NCBI RefSeq assembly: GCF_022899355.1
Contig: NZ_JALJCK010000010.1
Location: 242,909-306,908 of the forward strand
DNA length: 64,000 nucleotides
Direction: 5' to 3'
Source: Shinella yambaruensis
Lineage (GTDB): Bacteria > Pseudomonadota > Alphaproteobacteria > Rhizobiales > Rhizobiaceae
Part shown: positions 8,586-16,676 of the stretch, piece after piece
Position numbering within the stretch: position 1 is the stretch's first letter
Layout: every line of letters starts with the position of its first letter
Program-made: the position numbers and the translations under genes
The notes under the pieces: model-generated
Told to the model about the DNA's origin: nothing
Databases searched by the model: none
The model's input: only the letters and a program-made list of their open reading frames with translations

Positions 8586-9194
8586 ATGAGCATCGTCACT
8601 TCGGTCGAGGAACTGAACGCGCTTTACGGCGCGCCGGGCGAGGCCTCGCTCGTCAAGGTGACGGACTACCTGCTGCCGGAATACCGCGCGATGATCGAGG
8701 CTTCACCCTTCATGGCGCTCGCCACCGTCGGGCCGGAAGGGCTCGATTGCTCGCCGCGCGGCGATGCCGGCGCCGTCATCCATATCGAGGACGAGCGCAC
8801 GCTGATGCTGCCCGACTGGCGCGGCAACAACCGGATCGATTCGCTCTCCAACATCGTGCGCGATCCGCGCGTCGCGCTGATGTTCCTCATTCCCGGCTCC
8901 AACACGACCATGCGCCTCAACGGCCGCGCCGTGGTGCGCATCGATGCGGAGATCACCGGGCGCTTCGTGATGGACGGGAAACATCCGCGCTCCGTCGTCG
9001 TCATCACCATCGAGGAGGTCTATTCGCAATGCGCCCGCGCCGTGCTGCGCGCCGACCTCTGGAATCCGGAAAAGTTCCGCGATACGGCGTGCCTGCCGAC
9101 GGTCGGGCAGATGCTCGCGTCGGCCAGGAAGGGTTTTGACGGCGCTGCCTATGACCGGGAATGGCCGGGCCGCGCCGCCAAGTCCATGTGGTGA
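8586..9194 (+). CDS. FMN-binding pyridoxamine-phosphate-oxidase-like protein (MSMEG_1061 type)
   Basis: This is a 202-residue split-barrel flavoprotein. Features are ASPFMALATVGPEGLDCSPRGD near residue 38, LMLPDWRGNNRIDSLSNIV, and VALMFLIPG, which are diagnostic of the TIGR04025-type PPOX family. These proteins bind FMN or F420 and are thought to be reductases; they are not the B6-biosynthetic PdxH. The start chosen is ATG at 8586, after an ACGGGAGACAGGC leader. An upstream in-frame ATG would overlap the end of the hydrolase gene. It probably shares a transcript with that hydrolase, which lies 73 bases upstream. Confidence 0.9.
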   Translation: MSIVTSVEELNALYGAPGEASLVKVTDYLLPEYRAMIEASPFMALATVGPEGLDCSPRGDAGAVIHIEDERTLMLPDWRGNNRIDSLSNIVRDPRVALMFLIPGSNTTMRLNGRAVVRIDAEITGRFVMDGKHPRSVVVITIEEVYSQCARAVLRADLWNPEKFRDTACLPTVGQMLASARKGFDGAAYDREWPGRAAKSMW

Positions 9195-9272
9195 ACGCCG
9201 GCGAATATCCAGCCGTCGTCGCCCGTCTTGTCTTCGACAATGATCGGCCTCGGCCGGAAAGTGGAGCAGGGA

Positions 9273-9659
9273 ATGCGAAAAGGACTTCTTGCGGCGGCTT
9301 TTGCCGCTGTGCTTGCGGTTTCGGCCGGCGCGGCCAGGGCGGATGAGCTGATCGAGAGCTACGGCGCCTATATCGGCCAGGACGATCTCTACAATTCCAG
9401 CAACGAGCGGCTGACGCAGCCCTGGCAGGTCATCCGCCAGGACCGCGCCAACGTGCACCGCTTCGGCGTGCGCCAGCCGGGCGACGACCTCGACAGCTTC
9501 TTCGCGTCCCCGCGCAACCGCGAGCTTGCCGAGCGCATGATCCGCGCCGGCCGCATCGAGCGCAGCGCCGCCCGCCGGCTGCTCGACGGCGATGTGCAGA
9601 TCCATGTCGAAATCTGGCGCGGCGCGGGAGGCGACTATATCAACATCTCGGTCAACTAG
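9273..9659 (+). CDS. Small secreted protein of unknown function
   Basis: This is a 128-residue protein with a signal peptide MRKGLLAAAFAAVLAVSAGAARA. The mature part (about 105 residues) is polar, with no cysteine. Recognisable segments are SYGAYIGQDDLYNSSNERL, ASPRNRELAERMIRAGRIE and VEIWRGAGGDYINISVN. No family is recognised with certainty. The start chosen gives the best signal peptide and follows GGAGCAGGG; an earlier ATG at 9240 is possible. The stop codon is the first TAG of a repeat copy (9656-9760). Likely periplasmic; function unknown. Confidence 0.75.
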   Translation: MRKGLLAAAFAAVLAVSAGAARADELIESYGAYIGQDDLYNSSNERLTQPWQVIRQDRANVHRFGVRQPGDDLDSFFASPRNRELAERMIRAGRIERSAARRLLDGDVQIHVEIWRGAGGDYINISVN

Positions 9660-9760
9660 AGCATTTCCGCTTCTCTCCGAATCGCGAAAACGCTCTAACC
9701 CTTTGTTTTTCCGCATTTCCGGACGCAAAGCCGCTTCGCACTTTTGCTGGAAATGCTCCA
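9656..9760. repeat. Complete ~105-bp ctag-ended intergenic repeat, copy B
   Basis: The copy begins ctagagCATTTCCGCTTCTC and ends TTTTGCTGGAAATGCTCCAG. Its left ctag forms the stop of the secreted-protein gene. Its right half lies over the 5' end of the M15 peptidase gene on the same strand. The right end is ctccag instead of ctctag, the only full copy where the terminal ctag is lost. Confidence 0.85.
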
Positions 9761-10542
9761 GCCGCCGCCTCGCTGCGGCCGTGCTCCTGCTGGCCGCGTC
9801 GCCGGCCGGTGCGGCGGAGCCCGATCTTGCGGCCCGCCTGGAGCTGCTGGTGGCCGCCTATCCGGAAAGCCTTGCCGGGGTCGAGGGAAACACGCTCCTC
9901 TTCAAGGACGGCGGCCCGCCGCTTCAGATCGACGACGGCAGGACGAAGGACCACCAGACCGCGCTGGCCACCGGCGACGTCGAGGACAGCCTTCGGCAGA
10001 TCTACCCGCTCGGCGCCTGCGAGAGGACGCCGGAGGTCGATTTCGACCCCGGCCGCATCCGCAGCGATGCGCTGATGATGCGGCTCTACGGGGCCTCGGC
10101 GAGGGCGGTCTCGGCCGATCTCGTGCCGGTGGAATGGTTCGGCGAGACGCTGCGCGTGACGAAGCGCCAGGGGGCCGCGGCGGCGCTGGAAAAGGTGCGC
10201 GACGCGCTTGCCGCAAGGCCGGAGCTGAAGCGCTATCTCTCGCCCTCGGCGGGCGTCTTCAACTGGCGCAAGGTTTCCGGCGCGAAGAACATGTCCGTGC
10301 ACAGTTTCGGCGCGGCGCTCGATCTCAACACGAAATTCGCGGACTACTGGGTCTGGTCGGGCGGCAAGCCCGGCAAGGTGCCGGGATACGCCAACAAATA
10401 TCCGCTCGAGATCGTCGAGATCTTCGAGCGGCACGGCTTCGTCTGGGGCGGGCGCTGGTATCACTACGATACGATGCACTTCGAATATCGCCCGGACCTC
10501 ATCGCCATCGCGAAAGCGGCAGGCGCTTCCGCCTGCCGCTGA
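9703..10542 (+). CDS. M15-family D-alanyl-D-alanine carboxypeptidase (VanY-like), start uncertain
   Basis: The C-terminal half is a clear zinc peptidase of family M15. The first ligand motif is SVHSFGAALDLN (His, Asp) and the last is WYHYDTMHFEYRPD (His). It would trim peptidoglycan stems in the periplasm. A hydrophobic export segment RRLAAAVLLLAASPAGAA is coded at 9763-9816, but no ATG lies in frame just before it. The only nearby in-frame start is TTG at 9703, inside repeat copy B. Starting there prefixes about 20 repeat-derived residues. A GTG at 9781 would cut the signal peptide. An ATG at 9753 is in the wrong frame. The enzyme call is firm; the start is not. Confidence 0.85.
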   Translation: MFFRISGRKAASHFCWKCSSRRLAAAVLLLAASPAGAAEPDLAARLELLVAAYPESLAGVEGNTLLFKDGGPPLQIDDGRTKDHQTALATGDVEDSLRQIYPLGACERTPEVDFDPGRIRSDALMMRLYGASARAVSADLVPVEWFGETLRVTKRQGAAAALEKVRDALAARPELKRYLSPSAGVFNWRKVSGAKNMSVHSFGAALDLNTKFADYWVWSGGKPGKVPGYANKYPLEIVEIFERHGFVWGGRWYHYDTMHFEYRPDLIAIAKAAGASACR

Positions 10543-10577
10543 GGGGGTCGTGGGGGCCGCCCACCTCTTCCGGGACA

Positions 10578-11225
10578 TCAATCGCGGACGATGACCGTCG
10601 TGCCCGTCGTGACCTGGGCATAGAGGTGCTCGACATCCTCGTTCGCCATGCGGATGCAGCCGGACGACTGCGCCTTGCCGAGCGAGGAGGGCTGGTTGGT
10701 GCCGTGGATGCGGTAGATGGTCGAGCCGAGATAGATGGCGCGCGAGCCGAGCGGGTTTTCGAGGCCGCCCTTCATCGAGACCGGCAGGATCTTGCCCTTC
10801 TTCGCCTCGCGGGCGCGCATGTCCTCCGGCGGCGTCCAGATCGGCCATTCGGCCTTGCGCGTCACCTTTTCCGAGCCGGTCCACAGGAAGCCTTCGCGGC
10901 CGACGCTGACGGCATATTTCATGGCGAGGCCGGAACCGAGCACATGATAGAGGCGGCGCTCCGAATTGTCGATGATGATCGTGCCCGGCGCGACCTTCTC
11001 GCCGAATGCGACGAGCTCGCGGGCGATCGGCGCGCGGGAGACGGCGGCGATCTTCTTCTCCGACTTCACCGGCTTGCCGCCCGAAAGGACCTGCAGCCAG
11101 CCCGTCTTCTGGGTGGAGGAGGAGAGCGAGGCGACCTCGACCGGATCGACCGCCCTGTCGGCGGCGACGGCTGCGCCTGCGGTGGAAAGGAGGCCTGCGA
11201 AGAGTGCGATGGCGAGCGTTTTCAT
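10578..11225 (-). CDS. L,D-transpeptidase (YkuD domain)
   Basis: This is a 215-residue exported protein with signal peptide MKTLAIALFAGLLSTAGAAVAA. The YkuD domain (about residues 80-215) contains the catalytic block HGTNQPSSLGKAQSSGCIRM, with the active-site Cys and its His partner. It forms 3-3 cross-links in peptidoglycan or attaches proteins to it. Rhizobia, which grow from the pole, carry many such enzymes; this window has two. The gene is convergent with the M15 peptidase gene, 35 bases apart. Start ATG. Confidence 0.94.
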   Translation of the reverse strand: MKTLAIALFAGLLSTAGAAVAADRAVDPVEVASLSSSTQKTGWLQVLSGGKPVKSEKKIAAVSRAPIARELVAFGEKVAPGTIIIDNSERRLYHVLGSGLAMKYAVSVGREGFLWTGSEKVTRKAEWPIWTPPEDMRAREAKKGKILPVSMKGGLENPLGSRAIYLGSTIYRIHGTNQPSSLGKAQSSGCIRMANEDVEHLYAQVTTGTTVIVRD

Positions 11226-11342
11226 TGTCCTGGTCCCTGTTTCCGGCCGGCGGCTTTATGCCCGGCGCCTTGTTCTGATGGGGACGTTGTAGGACAGCGG
11301 TGCCGGCCGCGATGTTCCGGCGGGAACAGGCCTCTCGCCCTG

Positions 11343-11420
11343 TCAGAAGGGCTGGATCCAGATGAGGCTGCTCAGCATCAGGACGGTCAGCATCGTCAGT
11401 TCGAAAAATCCGGTCTACAT
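11343..11420 (-). other. Possible tiny membrane-peptide gene with a stop as second codon
   Basis: The 304 bases between the L,D-transpeptidase and diguanylate-cyclase genes contain one oddity. Behind GGGAGGAA an ATG at 11420 is followed at once by TAG. The same frame then stays open: TGFFEL and MLTVLMLSSLIWIQPF, then TGA. The second ATG (11393) would give a 16-residue hydrophobic peptide but has no ribosome-binding site of its own. This may be a broken small membrane protein, a start-stop element that allows reinitiation, or chance. The rest of the gap shows nothing recognisable. Confidence 0.25.
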
Positions 11421-11529
11421 GGCGTGTTCCTCCCGCGTCTGGAACGCGTGGCGGGCGCGGCGGTTCCACCCGGGAGGCCAGAATGCGGAACGGCGCCCGC
11501 AGGCGCCGTTTTCGGGAAGTGCGGGCCGC

Positions 11530-12600
11530 CTACTTGCGGTAGATCAGCCAGCTCTTGGTGAAATCCTTCTTCATGCCGTCCTCGAAGGGCATGGTGCGGT
11601 TGCGCCCGCCGTTCTTGGCGCAATAGAGGGCGATGTCGGCCTTGGAATAGAGCTCGCCCGGGCCTTCCGCCCAGGAGGCCATGCAGAAGCCGAGCGAGAT
11701 GGTGATCGGGCCGTAGTTGACGCCGGTCTTGGAGTTCTTGAAGGGCGTGTGCTCCAGCGCGATGCGGATGCGCTCGGCGATCGCCATGGCCTCTTCCTCG
11801 GTATTGCCCTCGACGATCATCGCGAATTCCTCCCCGCCGGTGCGGGCGACGAGGATGTCCTTGCGCACGTTCGCGCGGATCAGGCTGCCGACGGAGGCGA
11901 GGATCTTGTCGCCGACGGGATGGCCATAGGTGTCGTTGATCTTCTTGAAATGGTCGATATCGGCGAGGATCAGCGCGGTGACGTTGCGCGACAAGGTCGA
12001 GTTGTAGATGGCGGAGAGCTTGTCGTCGAAGGCGCGGCGGTTGGAAAGCTGCGTCAGGGAATCCGTGTTGGCGATGCGCTTGTACTCGTCGAGTTCCTTG
12101 CGCACGATGTCCATCTCGATCGACTTCTGCGCGACGTTCTGCACCATCTCCTTGCCCTGGCTGATGGTGTCGCCGGTCGCCTCCGTCAGCACGCCGATGA
12201 CGCTCTTGATGATGTCGACGCTGGTGGCGCTCTTGCCGCTGATGCGCACGAAGGTCTCGTCGAGCAGCCTGTTGTAGCTTTCGAGCGAGGTCTGCTCCTG
12301 CTTGAGGAGGCGCAGCAGGCCCTCGAGCTCGCCGGCGATCCGCGTGTGCACGCCGTCGATGGCGGTGGCGCCGTGGTGATGGCCGAAATACTGGGCGCCG
12401 ATCTCGTCCAGTTCCTCCTGCGAGGCCTTGCTGCCGAGCGCGGCGAGCTCCCGCGTCAGCTTGGGGTTGGAACCGATGTAGGCCTCATAGAACAGCTCGT
12501 AGTTCCGCGGGATGGGAGAGACCCCCATTATGCGCATCGCATAGGTCACTTGCGCGGCGATATCCGGCACCTGGACCTTTTGCGCAACGGCCGTGTTCAT
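11530..12600 (-). CDS. Diguanylate cyclase (GGDEF domain, cytoplasmic)
   Basis: This is a 356-residue protein without membrane segments. The N-terminal 180 residues are helical (YAMRIMGVSPIPRNYELFYEAYIG is a recurring rhizobial start). The GGDEF domain covers about 190-350, with active-site motif GGEEF preceded by DIDHFKKINDTYGHPVGD. It should make c-di-GMP from two GTP. No RxxD inhibitory site is present five residues before GGEEF, so product feedback may be lost. The start chosen is ATG at 12600 behind AGGAG; an earlier GTG-like extension lacks support. It is transcribed away from fumC's terminator region and alone. Confidence 0.93.
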   Translation of the reverse strand: MNTAVAQKVQVPDIAAQVTYAMRIMGVSPIPRNYELFYEAYIGSNPKLTRELAALGSKASQEELDEIGAQYFGHHHGATAIDGVHTRIAGELEGLLRLLKQEQTSLESYNRLLDETFVRISGKSATSVDIIKSVIGVLTEATGDTISQGKEMVQNVAQKSIEMDIVRKELDEYKRIANTDSLTQLSNRRAFDDKLSAIYNSTLSRNVTALILADIDHFKKINDTYGHPVGDKILASVGSLIRANVRKDILVARTGGEEFAMIVEGNTEEEAMAIAERIRIALEHTPFKNSKTGVNYGPITISLGFCMASWAEGPGELYSKADIALYCAKNGGRNRTMPFEDGMKKDFTKSWLIYRK

Positions 12601-12706
12601 GTCGGCTGCTCCTGATTTCCTTCGTTGGCTCCCGACCCGCAAAATTAGACATAAATGCTTTGGGAATGATTAACGGTTGCAGGTGCCGCAACGGCAGGCG
12701 GACATC

Positions 12707-12738
12707 AAAAAAGGCCGCAGATTCAATGATCTGCGGCC
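12707..12738 (-). terminator. Rho-independent terminator of fumC
   Basis: GGCCGCAGAT and ATCTGCGGCC (12713-12722 and 12729-12738) form a perfect ten-base stem with a six-base loop. On the minus strand it is followed by six T residues. It lies 30 bases beyond the fumC stop. Confidence 0.88.
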
Positions 12739-12767
12739 CTTGTAGAAGAATTTTCGAAAATTCTGCC

Positions 12768-14159
12768 TCAACCCGGCATAATCATTTTTTCCGGGCGTAC
12801 AACCGCGTCGAATTCCTCGTTCGTGACATAGCCGCCGCCCACGGCTTCCTCGCGCAGCGTGGTGCCGTTCTTGTGCGCGGTCTTGGCGATCTTGGCGGCG
12901 TTGTCGTAGCCGATCTTCGGGGCGAGCGCGGTGACGAGCATCAGCGAACGGTCGAGCGCGGCCTTGATGTTGTCCTCGCGGGCCTCGATGCCCACGACGC
13001 AATTGTCCGTGAAGGAGATTGCGGCGTCGGAGAGGAGCTGGACGGACTGCAGGAAGTTGTAGGCCATCAGCGGGTTGAAGACGTTCAGCTCGAAATGGCC
13101 CTGGCTGCCGGCGAAGGTGAGGGAGGCGTGATTGCCGAAGACCTGGGCGCAGACCTGGGTGAGGGCCTCGCACTGGGTCGGGTTGACCTTGCCGGGCATG
13201 ATGGACGAGCCGGGTTCGTTTTCCGGCAGCGCCAGCTCGCCGAGGCCCGAGCGCGGGCCGGAGCCGAGGAAGCGGATGTCGTTGGCGATCTTGAACAGCG
13301 CGGCGGCGGCCGCATTGATCGCGCCGTGCGAGAACACCATAGAATCGTGGGCGGCCAGCGCCTCGAACTTGTTCGGCGCGGTCTTGAAGTCGATGCCGGT
13401 GATCGCGGTGATGTGCGCGGCGACCTTTTCGGCGAAGCCGACCGGGGCGTTGAGGCCGGTGCCGACGGCGGTGCCGCCCTGGGCGAGCTCGCACAGGCCC
13501 GGCAGCGTCATCTCGACGCGCTTGATGGAGGAGGCGACCTGCGCGGCGTAGCCGGAGAATTCCTGGCCGAGCGTCAGCGGGGTGGCGTCCTGCGTGTGCG
13601 TGCGGCCGATCTTGATGATGTGGTCGAAGGCCTTCACCTTGGCTTCGAGGGCCGCATGCAGGTGCTTCAGCGCCGGCAGCAGGTCATGGACTATGCGCTC
13701 GGCGCAGGCGATGTGCATGGCCGTCGGATAGGTGTCGTTCGACGACTGGCTCATATTGACGTGGTCGTTCGGATGGACCGGCTTCTTCGAGCCCATGACG
13801 CCGCCGAGCATCTCGATCGCCCGGTTGGAGATCACCTCGTTGGCGTTCATGTTCGACTGGGTGCCCGAGCCCGTCTGCCAGACGACGAGCGGGAAATGAT
13901 CGTTGAGCTTGCCGTCGATGACTTCCTGGGCCGCTTCCGTGATCGCCTTGCCGATGGCGGGGTCGAGGCGGTTCAGCTCCATGTTGGCGCGGGCGGCGGC
14001 CTGCTTGACGATGCCGAGCGCACGCACGACCGACAGCGGCTGCTTTTCCCAGCCGATCTTGAAGTTGCCGAGCGAGCGCTGGGCCTGCGCGCCCCAATAG
14101 CGGCTGTTCTCCACTTCGATGGGGCCGAATGTATCCGTTTCCGTGCGCGTCGATGTCAT
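12768..14159 (-). CDS. fumC: Class II fumarate hydratase FumC
   Basis: This is a 463-residue enzyme, exactly the usual length, that interconverts fumarate and malate in the TCA cycle without an Fe-S cluster. The family signature [11 protein letters not shown] is present, as are the substrate-binding blocks [30 protein letters not shown] and [20 protein letters not shown]. The start is ATG at 14159 ([17 protein letters not shown]). A longer frame upstream is low-complexity and not coding. It is monocistronic, with a strong terminator. Confidence 0.97.
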   Translation of the reverse strand: MTSTRTETDTFGPIEVENSRYWGAQAQRSLGNFKIGWEKQPLSVVRALGIVKQAAARANMELNRLDPAIGKAITEAAQEVIDGKLNDHFPLVVWQTGSGTQSNMNANEVISNRAIEMLGGVMGSKKPVHPNDHVNMSQSSNDTYPTAMHIACAERIVHDLLPALKHLHAALEAKVKAFDHIIKIGRTHTQDATPLTLGQEFSGYAAQVASSIKRVEMTLPGLCELAQGGTAVGTGLNAPVGFAEKVAAHITAITGIDFKTAPNKFEALAAHDSMVFSHGAINAAAAALFKIANDIRFLGSGPRSGLGELALPENEPGSSIMPGKVNPTQCEALTQVCAQVFGNHASLTFAGSQGHFELNVFNPLMAYNFLQSVQLLSDAAISFTDNCVVGIEAREDNIKAALDRSLMLVTALAPKIGYDNAAKIAKTAHKNGTTLREEAVGGGYVTNEEFDAVVRPEKMIMPG

Positions 14160-14689
14160 TGTGCTTCCCGCTAAATACCCATGCGCTTCGGTGAGCCGCC
14201 GGCGATGCCGCCGCATGGGAGGCGGCAGGCCGGGCACGCGCGTGCCCCCAAGGCCCCGCGCTGGCGCGAAAAAATCGCGCAAATCTCTGGCCCATCTGCG
14301 ACGGGGTTGCAAGGGGCGGAATGACCGTGCGGGACGAGACTTTGGGTTAAAATCGATTAGGCCGGCGCGCGGTCGCCGGCAGGCCCGGCCGGGGCTTCCG
14401 GCGCTGTGCCTTTTCCATCACAATCGTCCGCTCGTTTTTTTTCGCGCTCCGGGCGCGTCCTCGGGGATTTGCGCTTCCCGCGGAAAAAATCGCCGGCAAT
14501 TCAAATTTTTACCGGGCCTCATCCGTCTGGCTTGCCAGGTCAGGCGTCACGGATTCGTGAGGTTTTGCGGAGAGGGCGGGAAGGGGCGTTTCCTTTTCAT
14601 CAACCATCCTTTCCTATAACTTACCGGCCTGCTGGTTCGGGCGCCGCCAGAGACCGTGACGTACGGTTCATTCGGGGAATGGAATACAG
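14160..14689. other. 530-bp divergent intergenic region, no gene seen
   Basis: This region separates fumC (minus) from the large L,D-transpeptidase gene (plus) and must hold both promoters. It is locally richer in A and T (GTTAAAATCGATTAGG at 14345-14360; several T-runs at 14435-14515) than coding DNA. No tRNA, known riboswitch or repeat family was recognised. Open frames of 95-166 codons crossing it lack ribosome-binding sites and sensible composition. Confidence 0.5.
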
Positions 14690-16564
14690 ATGAAGCTTAC
14701 CAAGACTGCCATGCTGGCCGCCACGCTGGCTCTCTCCTGCGCCACCATTTCGCTCCATGCGACACCCGCCAACGCCCTTACCGTCATGGAATGGCTGAAC
14801 GGCAAGAAGAAGCAGAAGGCCGAGCCGCTCCCCGGCGTCACGACCGGCGTGGCGCTGCCCGGCGCCGAGACGAAGCAGGCGGCAAAGCCGCTGCCGCGCG
14901 TCACCGGCCCGCGCTACTACACCTACAAGGCGGACGCCCTGAAGCGCGTCGCCGTCGATACGCTCGCCGACCCGGTCGTCACCAGCTCCATTTCGGCCGA
15001 TGTGGCGCCGGCCGGCGATGCGGGCGTGCGCGCCGCCTTCTCCACCGTCGACGTGCGTGCGACGCCGGATGCCGCCAAGGCGGTCGAGACCTTCTACGGT
15101 ACGCAGAGGAAATTCGTCTGGATCGACGGCACCGGCATCAACGACAAGGCGAAGACCGCCATCGCGGTGCTGGCCGATGCGGCGTCCGTGGGCCTCGACC
15201 CCTGGGACTATGCGGTCAAGATTCCGGCGGAAAGCTTCGACGGCGCCGACATGAATGCGCGCTACAGCGAGCTCGCCGCCTTCGAGGTCGGCCTTTCCGC
15301 CGCCGTCGCCACCTATGTGCAGGACGCCGTGCGCGGCCGCATCGATCCGAACCGGATTTCCGGCTACCACGACTTCAAGCGCAAGGAGGTCAACCTCGTC
15401 GCGGCGCTGAAGAACGTGGCGATGAGCAGCAATGTCAGGGGCTATCTCGAAAGCCGCTCGCCGGCGAGCGGCGATTTCCGGGCGCTGAAGGCGGAGCTCG
15501 CCAAGCTGAGGGCCGAGACGTCGGGCGAGGACCGCGTCGTCATCGCCGAGGACACGCTGCTGAAGCCGGGCCAGAGCAACCCGGAGCTTGCCAATGTCGT
15601 CAAGGGCATCGTCAAGCACGGCTCGGATGCGCTGAAGACCGATCATTCGCTTGCCATCGCCACCTACAAGGACACGCCGGAATACACGCCCGAGCTGGTC
15701 GCGCTCGTCGAGGCCTTCCAGAAGGAGAACGGGCTGAAGCCGGACGGCGTCGTCGGCAAGGCATCGATCCGCAAGCTCACGGGCGGCGATTCGGTCGCCG
15801 ACAAGATCGCCAAGCTGGAAGTGGCGCTGGAACAGGCGCGCTGGCTGCCGGTCGATCTCGGCGCCCGCCACGTCTTCATCAACCAGCCGGCCTTCCAGGT
15901 CTATTACCATGAGGACGGCGCGGAGAAGTTCTCGATGCGCACGGTGGTCGGCTCGAAATCGAACCAGACCTATTTCTTCGAGGACAAGGTGCAGACCGTC
16001 GAGGTGAACCCCTATTGGGGCGTGCCGCAGTCGATCATCATCAACGAGATGCTGCCGAAGCTCCGGAACGATCCGTCCTATCTCGACCGCATGGGCTACG
16101 AGGTTGCCGTCGGCGGCCGCGCGGTGGCGTCGTCCTCGGTCAACTGGTACGGATCGACCGCCGGCGTTTCCGTTCGCCAGCCGCCGAGCGGCGACAATGC
16201 GCTGGGGGAACTGAAGATCCTGTTCCCGAACAGCCATGCCATCTACATGCACGACACGCCGTCGAAGAGCTTCTTCAAGAGGGACATGCGGGCGTTGAGC
16301 CATGGCTGCGTGCGCCTTGCCGAGCCCCGCAAGATGGCGGCCGCCGTGCTGGGCATCAGCGAGGCGGAGGTCGGCAAGGAAATCGCCGCCGGCCGCAACA
16401 AGGCGCTGAACGTCAAGGCGGATATCCCGATCTACATCGCCTATTTCACCGCCTGGCCGAACAAGGACGGCGTGGTCGAGTATTTCGACGACGTCTATGA
16501 CCGCGACAGCTACATGCGCAAGGCCTTCACCGCCACGCAGAAGGCGCGGCAGGGGGAGGGCTGA
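14690..16564 (+). CDS. Large L,D-transpeptidase with peptidoglycan-binding domain (YcbB-like)
   Basis: This is a 624-residue exported protein with signal peptide MKLTKTAMLAATLALSCATISLHATPANA. A scaffold region (about 105-250) is typical of YcbB-type enzymes. It is followed by a peptidoglycan-binding segment near residues 325-365 (LVALVEAFQKENGLKPDGVVG). The YkuD domain lies at about 390-570 and its catalytic motif is MRALSHGCVRL, with the nucleophile Cys. It makes 3-3 cross-links in the periplasm. Start ATG follows GGGGAATGGAATACAG. A strong terminator follows the gene, so it is probably transcribed alone. Confidence 0.94.
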   Translation: MKLTKTAMLAATLALSCATISLHATPANALTVMEWLNGKKKQKAEPLPGVTTGVALPGAETKQAAKPLPRVTGPRYYTYKADALKRVAVDTLADPVVTSSISADVAPAGDAGVRAAFSTVDVRATPDAAKAVETFYGTQRKFVWIDGTGINDKAKTAIAVLADAASVGLDPWDYAVKIPAESFDGADMNARYSELAAFEVGLSAAVATYVQDAVRGRIDPNRISGYHDFKRKEVNLVAALKNVAMSSNVRGYLESRSPASGDFRALKAELAKLRAETSGEDRVVIAEDTLLKPGQSNPELANVVKGIVKHGSDALKTDHSLAIATYKDTPEYTPELVALVEAFQKENGLKPDGVVGKASIRKLTGGDSVADKIAKLEVALEQARWLPVDLGARHVFINQPAFQVYYHEDGAEKFSMRTVVGSKSNQTYFFEDKVQTVEVNPYWGVPQSIIINEMLPKLRNDPSYLDRMGYEVAVGGRAVASSSVNWYGSTAGVSVRQPPSGDNALGELKILFPNSHAIYMHDTPSKSFFKRDMRALSHGCVRLAEPRKMAAAVLGISEAEVGKEIAAGRNKALNVKADIPIYIAYFTAWPNKDGVVEYFDDVYDRDSYMRKAFTATQKARQGEG

Positions 16565-16612
16565 CCGAGCCCTCCGCTTCAGCTCAGCGGATCCTTCCCG
16601 GCAATGGAATGT

Positions 16613-16639
16613 GAGGCGCCCTCATCGGGCGCCTCTTTC
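16613..16639 (+). terminator. Rho-independent terminator of the large L,D-transpeptidase gene
   Basis: GAGGCGCCC and GGGCGCCTC form a perfect nine-base stem around TCATC, followed by TTTC. It lies about 50 bases after the stop codon. The T-run is short but the stem is strong. Confidence 0.8.
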
Positions 16640-16676
16640 GTTGAGCGATCGTCCTGAAAGCCGATTGGCCGGGAAA

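Noticed and set aside
12601..12642. 14-residue N-terminal extension of the cytoplasmic diguanylate cyclase
   Set aside because: The ATG at 12600 has AGGAG at the right distance; the upstream start does not.
14345..14360. Second CtrA-type site (TTAA-N7-TAGG) in the fumC/L,D-transpeptidase gap
   Set aside because: The second half has two mismatches to TTAA, and single TTAA half-sites occur by chance at this density.
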